From positions 436,501-500,500 of the forward strand of contig NW_014575560.1 in NCBI RefSeq assembly GCF_000708205.1: 64,000 nucleotides of DNA, given 5' to 3'. This DNA is from Mixia osmundae IAM 14324 (taxonomy: Eukaryota > Basidiomycota > Mixiomycetes > Mixiales > Mixiaceae). The position numbers were made by a program, and so were the translations under genes. The notes under the pieces are model-generated. The model ran no database searches. It was not told the DNA's origin and saw nothing but the letters and a program-made list of their open reading frames with translations. Positions 1-10,980 of this stretch are shown in pieces (the first letter of the stretch is position 1; each line of letters begins with the position of its first letter).

Positions 1-680
1 GCATGCCTGTAGTTGTGGCGCAAGATGATGCGGCTTGCAAATCCGCCATTGCATGGTGCTCTCTACTTGCGCCATGATATCGGGGCCCTCGTCGAGGAAC
101 GGCAGGTCGAAATGAACCGACCTGTTCAACGGTATCATGCCTGGACGATTTTGGAATATCAGAAGACTTACCAGCCAGCCCGACAGCAGACTGAGAACTT
201 TCGAGTCATGAAGGCCGGGGCAGGCTCGAGACGCTGAATATCGTCCTGCTCCATGCGATTCAAAATAAGCCAGAACCGAGACGCACGACACTCACAACGA
301 CGGCGACCATGCCTACTGATCCCTGCTGCAGCCAGCGTTCGCGCACCTGCGTGAAGACCCGTTTGTTGCCAAGCGCCTCGACGGTCGGCGGGGCACCGCG
401 ACGTGGCGAGAAGATGACAAGCCTCACATAGGCGTCCTTGATGAAGCCCATGAAGGAATCGTTGCCATCTGTGAAGGATACCGAGCCCGTAGCTGTCCTG
501 GCTACGTATCAGTCGGAAGCCTGTCCCGGTGCATGGTAACGAGCCTTTGATAGTCCAGACGCGGGACAGCTGCTCGAACCGTTTGTCGAAGCTATGGTCG
601 CCTGCCGTGACAACGCTCGATAGACTCGCGGCAACAGCGCAAGCAGCATAGACGAGACACAGGCGGCCGGCGATGCGCAT
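1..680 (-). CDS. Hypothetical secreted protein, 3' end beyond the window
   Basis: The gene starts at the ATG at 680-678 and runs off the left edge. The first exon encodes a signal peptide (MRIAGRLCLVYAACAVAAS, cleavage probably near residue 26). I join four exons: an intron of about 37 nt ending near 464, a second from about 302 (GTGAGT donor) to about 262, and a third with a clean GTAAGT donor at about 179 and an acceptor near 133. The joined product reads smoothly through GNDSFMGFIKDAYVRLVIFS and AFMTRKFSVCCRAGW to the edge. No family was recognised. An alternative is two genes, one ending at the in-frame stop at 260 and another starting at the ATG at 254, but a 5-bp gap and good splice signals favour one gene. 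Secretion is inferred from the leader; function is unknown. Confidence 0.5.
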
Positions 681-985
681 TTGGCTGGTCTGAGGAGATC
701 GACAGCGAGAGCAAGTGACTCCTGGAGTCGGATCGCAACGGTCGCAAGCGATTGTGCTCCTATGGAGAAACGTAGGTGCGGAGATAGTCATACTTGCTGT
801 CTTGTATGACATGGTCGTGTTCGGTATGTAAGAGTGACCAGCCAGATTGTGGTGCAGTGCGATGCTCTGGCCAGATGCCAAAGAAGTGGTTTGTGTATTC
901 AAAGACAGAGTGAGGATATTCTGATGTGCTTGGAAAGGGACTGTCACATTGTTAGCTCCGGTAGAGCGATAGACGCGAAGAAGGC

Positions 986-2254
986 TCACAACCAGTCCAA
1001 CGTTTTTGAGCGATAGTGGTGCAGAAACAAAAGTCGACGGCTGGTATGATCTTCGCCTCGCATGTGCGGGACAACGAGCTGGAGGTACTCCCCACCGATA
1101 CGCATAGGGAAGCTTTCCGCGTCGCTGATGGGATTGTCGATAATGTGCGGGCACAGACCGACAGGACTATATGGATCGTCATAGCAAGGCGGGCCGAAGC
1201 CAGTGATTGTAATGTTCAGTGGCAAGGTGTAGCTCTCCTTGCTATAGAGACGATACGCTCGCGGCCAGGTCGACTTGCTATCGAGCCAATCCACGAGCTG
1301 CGCCCGCGAGACAGACTGAGGTACGGCGAGTGTCTCACCGCGTGCATAAGTGAGTCTGTGGGTATCGACTTTGGGATCGAGCGAGAACGAGTTGCGCAAG
1401 ACGAGCCAGTTCCAACGAGAATCCTCCTTGAGGTACCAGACGCTGTGACTGGTCTCGTCGACAAAGTCTGTAGGCAGGCTTTGTAGAGTGTCAGGCGAAC
1501 TCAAGGGTGGATAATCAAAGGCGAGCGTGTCTGCTTTGTCCGATAATCTGAAAGCGGTGAATTGACCCGCCATCCAAAGACCAGCCTTGTCGCTCTTGCT
1601 GACGGTGACAATGTCGACATCATCAGGTATGTCCGGCCAGAGCTCGTCAAAATGGCCGATCCGCACGTCTAGGTCTGCCCATGCCCACCAAGCAGTCTTG
1701 ACGTGCTCCCTGAAGATCAAGCCGAGCCAGGGCTTGTAGATGATATGCCTATCATCTCTCTTGTCTTTCTCCTGTACTTGTGCGAGTACCTGCTCTCTCA
1801 CGCTCGGCTGGCAAGACCAATGTCGGCACAAGAATTCCACGACTCGCTGAATCTTTTGCTCTCGTGTGATGCACAGCTGTCTGATGTGGGTATGTACATC
1901 GGTCCATTCTGTGATATCCGCGCAACCTTCTCCGTCGTCAATGTCGAGCAGCAGGACTTCTGTGCCTGGGTTGAGAGCCCAGCTGTCGAGTGCTCTCTTG
2001 ACATAATCGGGCAAAATGGCACCGGTCCAGGGCGCAATGACGGTCAGATCGGTGGAGCGCACCTGCTTCACTGTGGCGCTGTGCGGAGTGCTCGGCTGCC
2101 AGACGTAGTATACTAGTCCTAGTAGGAATGCAACGGCGATGCAGGCGATGACTCTGCCTCGACGAGTCAAATGAGACGCCTTTACAGCGGACTGCCAAGC
2201 CTTATCGGACGGAAGGAGTGGGGCCACCGCTTCGTCTTCGGCGATGTTGCTCAT
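986..2254 (-). CDS. Type II membrane protein, DUF6625-like putative glycosyltransferase
   Basis: This is a single-exon gene of 422 residues with ATG at 2254. A short basic N-terminus is followed by one hydrophobic segment (about residues 34-52, RVIACIAVAFLLGLVYYVW) and no cleavage site, so it is probably a signal anchor with a luminal catalytic domain. The middle contains YKPWLGLIFREH followed by WWAWADLDVRIGHFDELW. This resembles the KPxxGxIF...WGxxDxDxxxG signature of DUF6625-type glycosyltransferases, where the acidic DxD-like motif binds metal and nucleotide sugar. It likely acts in the Golgi or ER on cell-surface glycans. The donor sugar and acceptor cannot be told. The family call rests on motif resemblance only. 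Confidence 0.65.
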   Translation of the reverse strand: MSNIAEDEAVAPLLPSDKAWQSAVKASHLTRRGRVIACIAVAFLLGLVYYVWQPSTPHSATVKQVRSTDLTVIAPWTGAILPDYVKRALDSWALNPGTEVLLLDIDDGEGCADITEWTDVHTHIRQLCITREQKIQRVVEFLCRHWSCQPSVREQVLAQVQEKDKRDDRHIIYKPWLGLIFREHVKTAWWAWADLDVRIGHFDELWPDIPDDVDIVTVSKSDKAGLWMAGQFTAFRLSDKADTLAFDYPPLSSPDTLQSLPTDFVDETSHSVWYLKEDSRWNWLVLRNSFSLDPKVDTHRLTYARGETLAVPQSVSRAQLVDWLDSKSTWPRAYRLYSKESYTLPLNITITGFGPPCYDDPYSPVGLCPHIIDNPISDAESFPMRIGGEYLQLVVPHMRGEDHTSRRLLFLHHYRSKTLDWL

Positions 2255-2349
2255 CTTGGTATCATGGCCCAGCTCGACGCTGCTCGTCCGTTCGCGATGG
2301 TCTGTCTCATTGGCGCGACGCGTTCCTCTGACAACAAGACGAGGACACG

Positions 2350-4063
2350 TCAGAAGTACGATCCCGCCCCTGCGTAACGGCCTATCGAAGGGCCGGTCTG
2401 CTCATCACTATCGTCGTCCGAATCTTCACTGCCGGCGCCATCTCCTCCTCCATCCAGACCCTCCAATGCGAGCTGCATGCTCGACATGTCGATTGATGAT
2501 TTTGTCGTGGAGAAGATTGGCTTAGGCAGCTCATACTTTGGGACCGTCATTGCAGAGCGACCGGCTGGCACCCGTGTGAGTAGCGTTGCAGCAGTCGTCA
2601 CAGGCTCGAAGGTGATCTAACACGATGCATCAGCTCAAATGTCGTGAGTATGTTCGAGTAACGCACTGTCTCGTTTAGCTGAGTATAGCTCGTCAGGAAC
2701 ATCTCAACACTGGCCAGCTCGGCTTCGAGATGGCTCTTTCGCCCTGCTCTTGCCTTGTTCCTGCCGAGCAGACTGGCCAAAGGTTTGCCACTGGACACAA
2801 GATCTTGCAGAGCTTCTCTCGCCAGCTTCAGCCAACCTATCGCTTCACCGTACTTGCTCATTCTCTCGCCCGCTTCTACTCCCAGCCACTTGTAACCGAT
2901 AGCCAGTGAGGCGGCGCGACCATCAGATAAGTACGTTCGAAAGCTTTGCAGGACGATCGACTTGGCGTCGTTGGACAGATGAGCATCCTCGGTCTTGCGT
3001 TGACCGCCTACGAGTTTGGCTGTACTCCTTGCTGCGTCGTAATGCTCATAGACGTTCAGATACAGCTTTGCGAGTAGACCGGGCGAGGGGTGCGTCCTGG
3101 GTAATGGCGGGCCGGGCCGGAGAGCTGTATCTGCGCTGGAGCGAGAGAGCAGCCGCCGTATCGCCAAGCGCTCAGCATCAGCCATCAAGACCCTACGCAT
3201 ATCAGCTTCGACTGACAGTTCAACAGAGGTACTCACTTTGAAAGGGCAAAGGTGAGTTCCTTCGTCAAGTCGGCAGGCAATTCTTTGACAGAGGGTGCTT
3301 TCGTCTCGCAGACAGGCAATAGCTCGGCAGAGAGGTAGGTCATGATTGCGCTAGCACGAGTGAGCATATTGGCATCAGAATTGATAGCTTCGTCATTCGC
3401 TTTACGTTGGCTCTCTGCGAGCATCTTGTCATGTTCGTATGGGCCAAGCGACAGGACGCGAGCAGATGCAGCGTTGGCCAATGCGAGCGCATGCGTGAGA
3501 AGCACTGCCGCGAGTTCGTACCGTCTATCTGTCCATGAGCTCCCGCATGCAGCAGGAAGAGATTGGGCATACAAAGACGGCAGGACCAAACGAGCTGGTC
3601 GACGGGTAAGACGCGAGGAGAGTACTGGGCGCCATGCAAAGACTGTCGCCAGCGCGCAGTCAGTCCCTCATCAGTCATTGCAAAGTCTGGATCAAGCTAA
3701 CCGGGTTCAGTCTTGCAAAGTAAGCTGTCTCTATCGATGCAATCTTGCAAGCTGACCACAAGAGGTATGTACTCTTGCGTGACCTGGACTCCACCTCGAT
3801 CAGGTGGAGACGATGTCACATCGCGATGGGCATGCCTTGATGATCGCTTCCCAGTCAGGACCGTGAAGGCTTGAGCCAGTCTTGTCGCCTTTGGCAGACC
3901 GCTTGGCGGCGCGCTTGGCTAGCTTGAGCTGGGACCGTACTCGGCCTCTTGCGGCTGTACAAGCTGCCAGCTGAGGCGCGCGAGCAGAAGATCCTGATGC
4001 GTCGATGAGGACATCGGCAAAGGAGACGGCCGACGTGGTTGGCAGGTCAAAGAGGTAGCTCAT
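2350..4063 (-). CDS. palC: pH-response regulator PalC, BRO1-domain protein
   Basis: The gene starts with ATG at 4063 (MSYLFDLPTTSAVSFADVL), the typical PalC opening. Exons are roughly 4063-3720, 3645-3235, 3230-2600 and 2590-2350. The first intron starts GTTAGC near 3704 and ends before a region encoding the W/Y-rich start of the BRO1 fold; the last exon ends at the TGA at 2352-2350. The BRO1-like part includes helices such as LLTHALALANAASARVLS and AIGYKWLGVEAGE, and the YGEAIGWLKLAREALQ stretch that is characteristic of PalC. A short VPAGRSAMTVPKYELPKP segment precedes an acidic tail. In the Pal/Rim pathway PalC links ambient alkaline pH signalling to ESCRT-III at the plasma membrane. An ESCRT-III subunit gene, VPS24, also lies in this window at 54829. 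Confidence 0.82.
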
Positions 4064-4254
4064 CCTCAGAAAGACGCGACGAACGGCGAGTGGGATAATG
4101 GTGGATGCTCATCATCGGATGGCAATAAGCATACAATGCGAATACAAACATGCAAATCAAGTCGTACGGTGTCACAGGAGGGTATATGGATCGCAGTCAG
4201 ATGTGCGGCAAAGGGTGCAATCGTCAATAAGCTTGCAAGACGTGAAGGGAGCGT

Positions 4255-5223
4255 TTATCTGACGAAGAGCGTCCTCCTCCTGCTCGAACGGGTCGACGGA
4301 CTGGACGGCTCGCTTTCGTCGTCTTTGAGATGATCGATGCAGTCGTGATGGCGTGAGTGTTTTGTGTCAAAGGTCGCGGCGGGTGTCGGCAGCATCGATT
4401 CGCCGGAGAAGACGCCCTGGGAGGTGAGCACGGGCGAGGGCAGTAAGCCTTCATTGCGACTGTTGGGCTTGCTCGATCTGCCCGGTGTCTGCCAAGGCAA
4501 GCCGATGGACTCGCCAGGATCGATCCCCAAGCCTTTCGTTGCTGTACGGGAGCCCGTCTGAGGTGTGGCAGGATAAGCTGCCATCGATCTCGTCTTTCTT
4601 CTCGGCGTACGCGTCACTTCCGGCAGGCTGACAGGCGTAGGGATGATCGTCGGCTCTTCCCGCATGGCAGCAGAAGTGAACTGGGAGATGCTTTCGACGG
4701 CTGGGCTTTGCTTGTACGACGATCGGACCAACCGACCGGAATGTGTCCTGGCTCGAGCAGGCGATAGATCCAAGTCGACCTTGTCGAGCTGGGTGAGCAA
4801 TTGCCCGTGATGAGAAGAATAGGCAAACGTCGGTGTCAAGGGTGACGGGGGCATACTGTCGATATCGGCCGCTTGGTCTTCTTCATCACTCGACACGTTG
4901 TCTGTCTCCCTGATTTGGTAGTACCGTCTCTGAGCATGGGCGACCCGCCTGGATCGTCTCGGAGCACCCGGCGGGACTATGCCCTCCTTGGAAGCTGGCT
5001 TCGGCGGCGGTGTAGCGTATCTGAACTGTCCAGGCCGTACCAGATCTTCAGAGCTCAGTCGAATCGCGGGTTCTTCGGGCGTTGCGTTGAGCGACGGCGC
5101 AGCGAGGGTGACGGGCGAGGAAGAACCGGATGCGAGCGAGTCGTGGCTCGTCAGACGGCGTCGTTTGGGTGACCGGGGCGGGGTGTGCATGGCATGCATG
5201 CCCATCTTCATCGTCGCCATCAT
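4255..5223 (-). CDS. Hypothetical disordered protein rich in SP/TP sites
   Basis: The reading frame is open from 5274, but its first codon there is GTG; the first ATG is at 5223, and several more Met codons follow within ten codons. The product of about 320 residues is low in hydrophobics and rich in Ser, Pro and Arg, with many minimal proline-directed phosphosites (PPRSPKRRR, PSPLTPT, LLPSPVLTS, MLPTPAAT, RTPRRKTRS) and two basic clusters that could be nuclear localisation signals. It ends at 4255 with an Arg-rich tail. No folded domain was recognised. Substrate-like CDK sites suggest a nuclear, cell-cycle-regulated protein, which is only an inference. An upstream non-coding or coding exon in 5224-5600 is possible. 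Confidence 0.55.
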   Translation of the reverse strand: MMATMKMGMHAMHTPPRSPKRRRLTSHDSLASGSSSPVTLAAPSLNATPEEPAIRLSSEDLVRPGQFRYATPPPKPASKEGIVPPGAPRRSRRVAHAQRRYYQIRETDNVSSDEEDQAADIDSMPPSPLTPTFAYSSHHGQLLTQLDKVDLDLSPARARTHSGRLVRSSYKQSPAVESISQFTSAAMREEPTIIPTPVSLPEVTRTPRRKTRSMAAYPATPQTGSRTATKGLGIDPGESIGLPWQTPGRSSKPNSRNEGLLPSPVLTSQGVFSGESMLPTPAATFDTKHSRHHDCIDHLKDDESEPSSPSTRSSRRRTLFVR

Positions 5224-5810
5224 CGCAATGACGTTGCCCTTCTGTCCTGATCGCTCAGGGGTCGATATATGCACCCTCGAAGTCGGATCTGGCCGTTAGG
5301 ATGCCTCTTTCCTGGTGGATCACACTTCTGCGCAGGCCATCTCTTTATCAGGCATGTGCTCTCAGGATAGCCAGGCGGCAGCATACCTGGGCCGATGTGC
5401 TTTTGATGCCTCTGGTGTGCCCGTTGCCGGAAGTGGCACCCCTGGCAGCAGAGAATGTCCCGAGTATGCGCAAGCGCTTCGAGAGGCCTGTCGATCTGTG
5501 GACCGAGCAGCTTCAGAGCTGCCCTTTTGACGAAGAAGCTCTTTGTGAAACGAGGCTGGTCCAGACGCCCCCTCGTGTGATCAACGACATGACGCGATGA
5601 CGTGTCTCCTGCAATTCATTTTTACGTGTGTGCAGATTGAATCATGGCTCAGTCAGGTGTCAGGCTCCAGACAGGTCATCACTTGTGCAAGCGAGTGTAG
5701 GCAGACTTGCGCTCGTGCAACGGAGAGGCGGAGAGGATGCATGAGAGGTACATGTTCGCGTATTCGATCGCGAGCACAGGGAGTACACTTGTATCCGTCG
5801 GCGTGAGGGC
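5224..5810. other. Intergenic region with weak coding signal
   Basis: This is the gap between the disordered protein gene and TOM22. A 100-codon frame opens on the plus strand at 5301-5600 and a shorter one at 5344-5530, but neither shows a family, a clear splice pattern or a good start. On the minus strand an ATG near 5590 can be spliced with GT-AG signals toward 5300, so an upstream exon of the preceding gene is possible. I assign no gene. Confidence 0.4.
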
Positions 5811-6525
5811 TCAGAATCCAGGTGGAACGAGGCCCTTGGCTGCGGCAGGCTGACCGGCGGCAGGGGCACCGTATGTGGTGCCCGGCGCAAGCAACTGGGC
5901 GGATGCGATACCAGTCAGCTTGGAGGAGGACAAGCAGATGAAAAGAGCAGACTCGCCTGAGATCCACCTTGCTGCATGAGTTGGTACTCCTTCTCTTGCT
6001 GGACGTACATGCTCTCTGCCTCGATCGACAAGGCGAGTGGCAGTCCGACGAGTACGGCGCTCGTCGTGATGATCCAGAGAGCATTGCCTGCCCATCTGCC
6101 ACCGGTGAAAGCGATACCGGTCGTCTTTGTCCAGGTCGACATGATGCTCTTTCTCGTCTCGGGCGGTACGATCCCCTTGAGCGCATAGATCCTATCGCCC
6201 AGCGTCTCGTCCTCTTTTGACCACGGGACGATACTGTCCACATCGTCCTCGTCTCCGTCGTCGAGCAAGTCATCCTGTGCAAATCGTGCCTGCTTCTTCT
6301 CCAGGCTCCTCCCGTTGGCCTGCTGGAACGTAAAGTCTGCATCCGAACGATCAGACAGGTCGTCCTCCTCTGTCACGACTGTCAAGCCAGAAAAGTCCAG
6401 ATGAGTGTCTGCCTGATGGCTCGAGCTGTCCAGCGAGACGCACAAGAGCCCTCGTCGTCGCTCTGTTCTTCTGTGAGCGGTCTCCCGCCCTGCTGCGGGT
6501 CCCTGACTTCGCTGATGATGACCAT
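5811..6525 (-). CDS. TOM22: Mitochondrial import receptor subunit Tom22
   Basis: Three exons: 6525 (ATG, MVIISEVRDPQQGG) to about 6448; a main exon starting near 6382; and a last exon ending at the stop at 5811. The first intron has a GTGCGT donor and a ...TTGACAG acceptor and restores the acidic stretch FVTEEDDLSDRSDADFTF. The family core is clear: acidic cytosolic receptor region, then ETLGDRIYALKGIVPPETR, and one transmembrane segment (GNALWIITTSAVLVGLPLAL) followed by a short intermembrane-space tail. Tom22 is the central receptor and organiser of the TOM complex in the outer membrane, binding presequences through its acidic domain. The protein is about 180 residues, a normal length. It is transcribed away from the divergent PDI gene, with about 120 bp between the two ATGs. 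Confidence 0.9.
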
Positions 6526-6643
6526 CCTGTGCAGACCGTCGAGCAAAGCTTGTCACCGCTGGCGCTGCCCTCGACAGTGTCGCGTGTCTCGCTCACCAGC
6601 CAGTTTGGTCAGCACCGGTCGAGCCTCAGGGACGCCAGACAGG

Positions 6644-7690
6644 ATGAGAACAGCTTGCATCCTTGCAGCCCTCTTGGCTGCTTGCACACCCGCACTGGCA
6701 GGTCTCGAAGCCTGCAAGATCAGCAAGAAGCTAGACGCCAAGAACTTTGACTCTGTCATCGGTGCAGGCTCAAAGGGCACCCTCGCCGCTTTCTTCGCTC
6801 CCTGGTGTCGGTCACGACGATCTTCCATCGCTCAGAAGGCTCACAGGCTCTCTCTGGCGTGGGACAGGCGGACACTGTAAGACGCTGGCGCCCACTTGGG
6901 ACAAGGTCGCCCTCGATTTCGCAGCAGAAGAGGGCGTGCGTGGCGGTCCTGCAGATGTCATCCTTCGAGCTCATCGCCCAGGTCTCGGCACAGTGTCAGG
7001 TAGCGCATCTCGACGCAGACGCAGCGGAGAACAAGCCGACTGCGAGCAAGTACGGCGTACGCTCGTACCCTACCATCAAAGTGAGGCCTCACCCTCTCTC
7101 ATCGTCCTCGCCCGAGTACTCACGATCAGCAGTGGTTCCCTGGAGATGGCAGTGCACCCCAGGACTATTCCTCCGGACGAACAGAGGACAGTCTGCTCGA
7201 GTTCCTCAACAAGAAGTGTGGCACCTCGCGCATGCCAGGCGGCGCGCTCTCCGACTCGGTAAGTTCCCGTGTTCCTTCCGGTTTCGCTGCGCACAAGGCT
7301 GATGTGCGACTGTGTGTACAGGCTGGTAGGATCCCCACACTCGATACGCTAGCAGGCAAGTTCCTCGGCTCGACCAATGCCGCCCGGATAGAACTCGTCA
7401 ACGAGGCCAAGACGTTTGCAGAATCGCTGACCAACTCGAGCGCATCTTACTACGTCAAAGTCATGAACAAGCTTGCCGTCTCGTCTGACTACCTCGAAAC
7501 GGAGAGCAAGCGGTTGAGCAAGCTGGCAGAAAAGAAAGGTCAGCTGGCGGGCAGGAAACTCGACGAGCTTCAGATCCGTCAGAACATCCTCAAGGCTTTC
7601 AAAGCCGTTCAGGATGCAGTAGACGAAGGCACAGATGCCGCCAAACAAAAGGCAGACGATCTGCTCCAAAAGCTCAAGGAAGAACTATAG
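6644..7690 (+). CDS. ER protein disulfide isomerase, ERp38/TigA type
   Basis: ATG at 6644 begins a signal peptide (MRTACILAALLAACTPALA). One thioredoxin domain follows, whose active site APWCGHCKTLAP is built across an intron: the first exon ends TGG T and the next begins GC GGA CAC TGT (intron about 6807-6874, GTCGGT...CAG). Further exons supply KYGVRSYPTIK with the conserved cis-Pro, WFPGDGSAPQDYSSGRTEDS, and from about 7322 an all-helical ERp29C-type domain (LAGKFLGSTNAARIELVNEA...). One thioredoxin domain plus ERp29c is the layout of fungal TigA/ERp38-like enzymes, which oxidise and isomerise disulfides in the ER lumen. The protein ends KLKEEL, and the final four residues KEEL could serve as an HDEL-type retrieval signal. 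The exons are short and many; internal junctions other than the active-site one are approximate. Confidence 0.88.
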
Positions 7691-7760
7691 GCTCACACGA
7701 CCAACGCTAGTAACGATGAATTGCATCTTCGTCTTTTCGCATGATCGCTCGTTTCCAAGC

Positions 7761-9513
7761 TCATGCAGCTCTTTCTAGCTTGGTGAAGTCGACCGTGCGA
7801 GCATTGAAAGCCAGCACGAGGGGACGACCGCCATAGGAATAGCCCTGGAACTTCGTAATGGCAGTTTGAGCATCGTCAGCTGTAGCAAATTCAACGACGC
7901 CTGTGCCCTTGGCGCGACCATTCTCCTGAGTGGCTTCGGCATGGAGGACAGTTCCGACCGTTTGGAAGAGCTCGACGAGATCCTCATTGGCAGTAGACCA
8001 GGGTAGCTGCTCATCTATCAGCCATTGGCGATGATACATCAAGTCACACGAACATTCTTGACGAAGATTTGGGGAGACGGGTCGATGTTGGCGAAGCGAT
8101 CCGGACGAGGTTCGCCCGAGCCGAAGGAGCCGCCGCCGCCTCTACCACCCCGGACAGGGTATGCGCCACGAGTGGGTGGACCGCTACCCCTGACTCTGTC
8201 TTCCTTGACAGTGAGCTTCATGCCATTGATCTCCATTCCATCAAATTGCTCTGTCAATCTCATCGTATCAGAACGCACGCGTGCGAACCGAGCCGCGACC
8301 GACCAATGGCCGCTCGTGCATCGCCAGCAGAGGAGAAGAGGACCATGCCGGATCCGCGCGGACGACCGTCTTCGTCGAGATGGACATCGGCGCGGATGAC
8401 GTCGCCGCACTCTCTGAAGAGATCCTTCAGATCTTGCCACCCGACAGCGTCACTCAGCTAGACGCTCTGAGTTAGCAAGCCAGACAGCATGAACTCGCAA
8501 AGGAGGCTTACGCCGCTGACGATGAGCTGCTTGCTGGGTGGCGCACCTCCGCTGGGTGCAAAAGCGCCCGAACGAGGGAAGACGAGCCCTCTTACGCTGC
8601 GCGCGCCACCGCCCGGATGAGGATCATCAACACGATCCTGCAACTGTGTCAGCAAGGATTCGGCTACGGTTCGCAAGTGCCCACTTCGCGGACAAAGACA
8701 GGGCGGCCAAGCAGGCTTGACTCGTTAAGCTCTTTGATCGCGCGCCGGGCGTCACCCTCGGTTTCAAACTCGATGAGGCTGATGTAGCGTCAGCACTGCA
8801 CAGATAGCATACGAGAATCAACTGACCCGCATCCTTTTGACATGCCATTGGGCGTCATGAGTACCTCGGCATTGACAACCTTGCCCACTGAATAAACACC
8901 GCCAACCCCAATCAGCCTCCCGTACTTTGCATGCTTTCGCTCGACAGGTCCCAAGCGCTCTCTTGCGGCCTCCAACGGGATCCAAAAGATCGCTCCAAGA
9001 GATGTGATGGCACCCTGAGTCCAAAGCCTCCTCGCGTGTGACACTCCGCCGCCAAAGACAGAGGAAAAGGTGGAAACGATGGAAAACTTGACTAACCATC
9101 CCTTGCAAAGTCTTTCAGATCTGCATGTCTGACCTGGTAAGAAAGATTGCCGACGTAGACACGGTGCTCCTTGTTGGCGCCTCGAGCAGGACGTCTGGAG
9201 TCATAGTCTCTGTCTCTGTGCGAGTCGCGAGGGGGACGGTCTCGATCCCTATCATCGTCTCTGTAGCTGCGAGAGTAGGGCGATCGTGACCGGCGAGGCG
9301 GCGATCGTTCTCGTCTCGGTGAAGGCGAGCGTCGGCTGGGTCTCTGCAGAGTATGTCGGTCAGCCTCTCTTGCGCCCAAACGCCGTTGCGACCAGCCAAA
9401 CTTACGTAGTCAGACTCGTAGCGATCGTCCCGACGGTCGTCTGAGCCTGATGGATCCACTGACTGTCAGCATAAGCATCTCGTGCGGCGTATGGACGTAC
9501 GAGGTCGGTCCAT
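7761..9513 (-). CDS. Three-RRM, RS-rich mRNA-binding protein, Gbp2/Hrb1-like
   Basis: The likely start is the ATG at 9513; a 13-nt first exon splices (GTACGT donor) into GAT CCA TCA GGC, giving MDRPLDPSGSDDRRDD. The apparent in-frame opening at 9459 is a GTG and was not used. An RS/RD-rich N-terminus (RRSPSPRRERSPPRRSRSP) is followed by three RRMs: RVYVGNLSYQVRHADLKDF at about 9160-8690, KQLIVSG...LPWQDLKDLF at about 8560-8190, and QIFVKNLPWSTANEDLVELF at about 8060-7770. A Gly/Arg-rich linker joins RRM2 and RRM3. This layout matches yeast Gbp2/Hrb1, SR-like proteins that load on mRNA with TREX and act in nuclear quality control and export. Several short introns split the RRMs. The last exon ends KLERAA before the stop at 7761. 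Confidence 0.85.
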
Positions 9514-9663
9514 AGTGTGCTGGCGAGGTTGCAATTGCGCCTGGCGAAGGTTCTGCAAGACGTTCCCAGATATCTTGATTCATGCGCGCGCGCTTGACTT
9601 GAAATCCGTTGCGTCGGAAGACGAGGCTAAGTAGCTTCCTGTCGGCACTGTCTGCTCGCCGAC

Positions 9664-10927
9664 ATGGATGCGTTCACTCCTTGGCATCAGCGAGTCAGTC
9701 TTCATGTCCTCTGAGGCCTTCGTTCGCAGAGCTTAGTGTCACACCACGCAGGAAGGTTTCGAGGACGTCGTGCCGGTGCCCCAGGACGATGGACCGAACC
9801 CAATGGTACCTATCGCCTACCCGAAAGAGTACAGCAGCGCTATGGACACCTTTCGCTACTTTGTCTCGACAGGCGAGAAGAGTCAGCGCGTCTTGGACGT
9901 CACACAGGCACTTGTCAAGATGAACACGGCTCATTATACCGTCTGGTGAGCGCCCATCATAGCCCGTTCAGCTATCCTGTAGCGGGCCCTGATGCTCGAT
10001 TTCAGGACATATCGCGGTCAGACACTGTTGGCAACGGGCGCGTCGATCGAATCCGAGCTCGACATGATGGATCATCACGTCAAAGCCCACCTGAAATCGT
10101 ACCAAGTCTGGCAACATCGACGCAATATGGTCCTCGCTCTACCTGCAGCGATCGGTCATCGACGCGAACTGCCCTTTTGCACCCGGACGCTCGCCATTGA
10201 CAGCAAGAATTACCATACTTGGGTCTATCGACACTGGGTTCTCTCCCATTTCTTCGGGCCAGACTCAGCCTGCGTCATTGCTCAAGCAGACGAGCGAGAC
10301 GATGCCCTTCGTATGGAAAAGGATGTCAAGTTCAAAGATAGTGTCTGGCAAGGAGAGCTCGACTATGCCGAAAGTCTGCTGAACGAGGATCTGAGGAATA
10401 ATTCCGCTTGGAACCATCGCTGGTTCGTCGTCTATGGCAGCGACCACTCGAACCGTGCATCCCACAAAAATGCGGAATCACTACAGGAACGGGAGCTCGA
10501 GTATTGCAAGGACAAGATCAGTATAGCGCCTAACAACCCCAGCGCATGGAACTATCTCAGAGGGTAAACTTTCACGGAGACGAAACGTCTCTTGCTGAGA
10601 TCTCATCGACTGCAGTGTGTTGCGACACTCGAAGACAGCGTTGATAGCACTTAATGCTTTTGTCGAACCCTTGACTCGACTCGAATCCCCATCATGCCGA
10701 TATGCGCTCGAATGGCAAGCGGATTCGCTTGCTGAATCCAAGGACCAAGCGCAAGTCAAGCAAGCTGCAGAGGTGCGCTATACTGCATTTTGCAATGCAG
10801 CATGTCTGAGACGCCTCACATATTTCTATAGGTCTATGCAGCACTGGCAGAGCAGCACGATCCAATCAGGCGTTCTTACTGGAACCATCTTTCCCGCAAG
10901 GCACTCTCATCCGTCGCAGTCAGTTAA
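9664..10927 (+). CDS. RAM2: Protein farnesyl/geranylgeranyltransferase type I alpha subunit
   Basis: A small first exon (ATG 9664, MDAFTPWHQR) has a GTCAGT donor and joins to EGFEDVVPVPQDDGPNPMVP at about 9749. The rest carries the prenyltransferase alpha helical repeats, each centred on a Trp motif: SYQVWQHRR, NYHTWVYRHWV, NNSAWNHRWFVV and NPSAWNYLRG. The last exon reads VYAALAEQHDPIRRSYWNH and ends at TAA 10925-10927. The alpha subunit pairs with either a farnesyl or a geranylgeranyl beta subunit to prenylate CaaX proteins such as Ras and Rho in the cytosol. The length, about 330 residues, fits the family. At least four introns are present. Confidence 0.9.
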
Positions 10928-10980
10928 GTAACTGTTGTCAACAAACATCATGCAGCTTTACATCCGTTCGTACACGACCC

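Noticed and set aside
168-1154. Long 328-codon open frame on the minus strand
   Set aside because: Most of it lies antisense-frame over the 3' part of the glycosyltransferase-like gene and across introns of the left-edge secreted protein; only the leader exon (from 680) is used.
5301-5600. Plus-strand 100-codon open frame
   Set aside because: No family, no sensible start context and overlapping frames of equal quality; GC-rich DNA gives such frames by chance.
9115-9459. Apparent start of the three-RRM protein at 9459
   Set aside because: The codon there is GTG. A 13-nt upstream exon with ATG at 9513 and a GTACGT donor joins in frame and is preferred.
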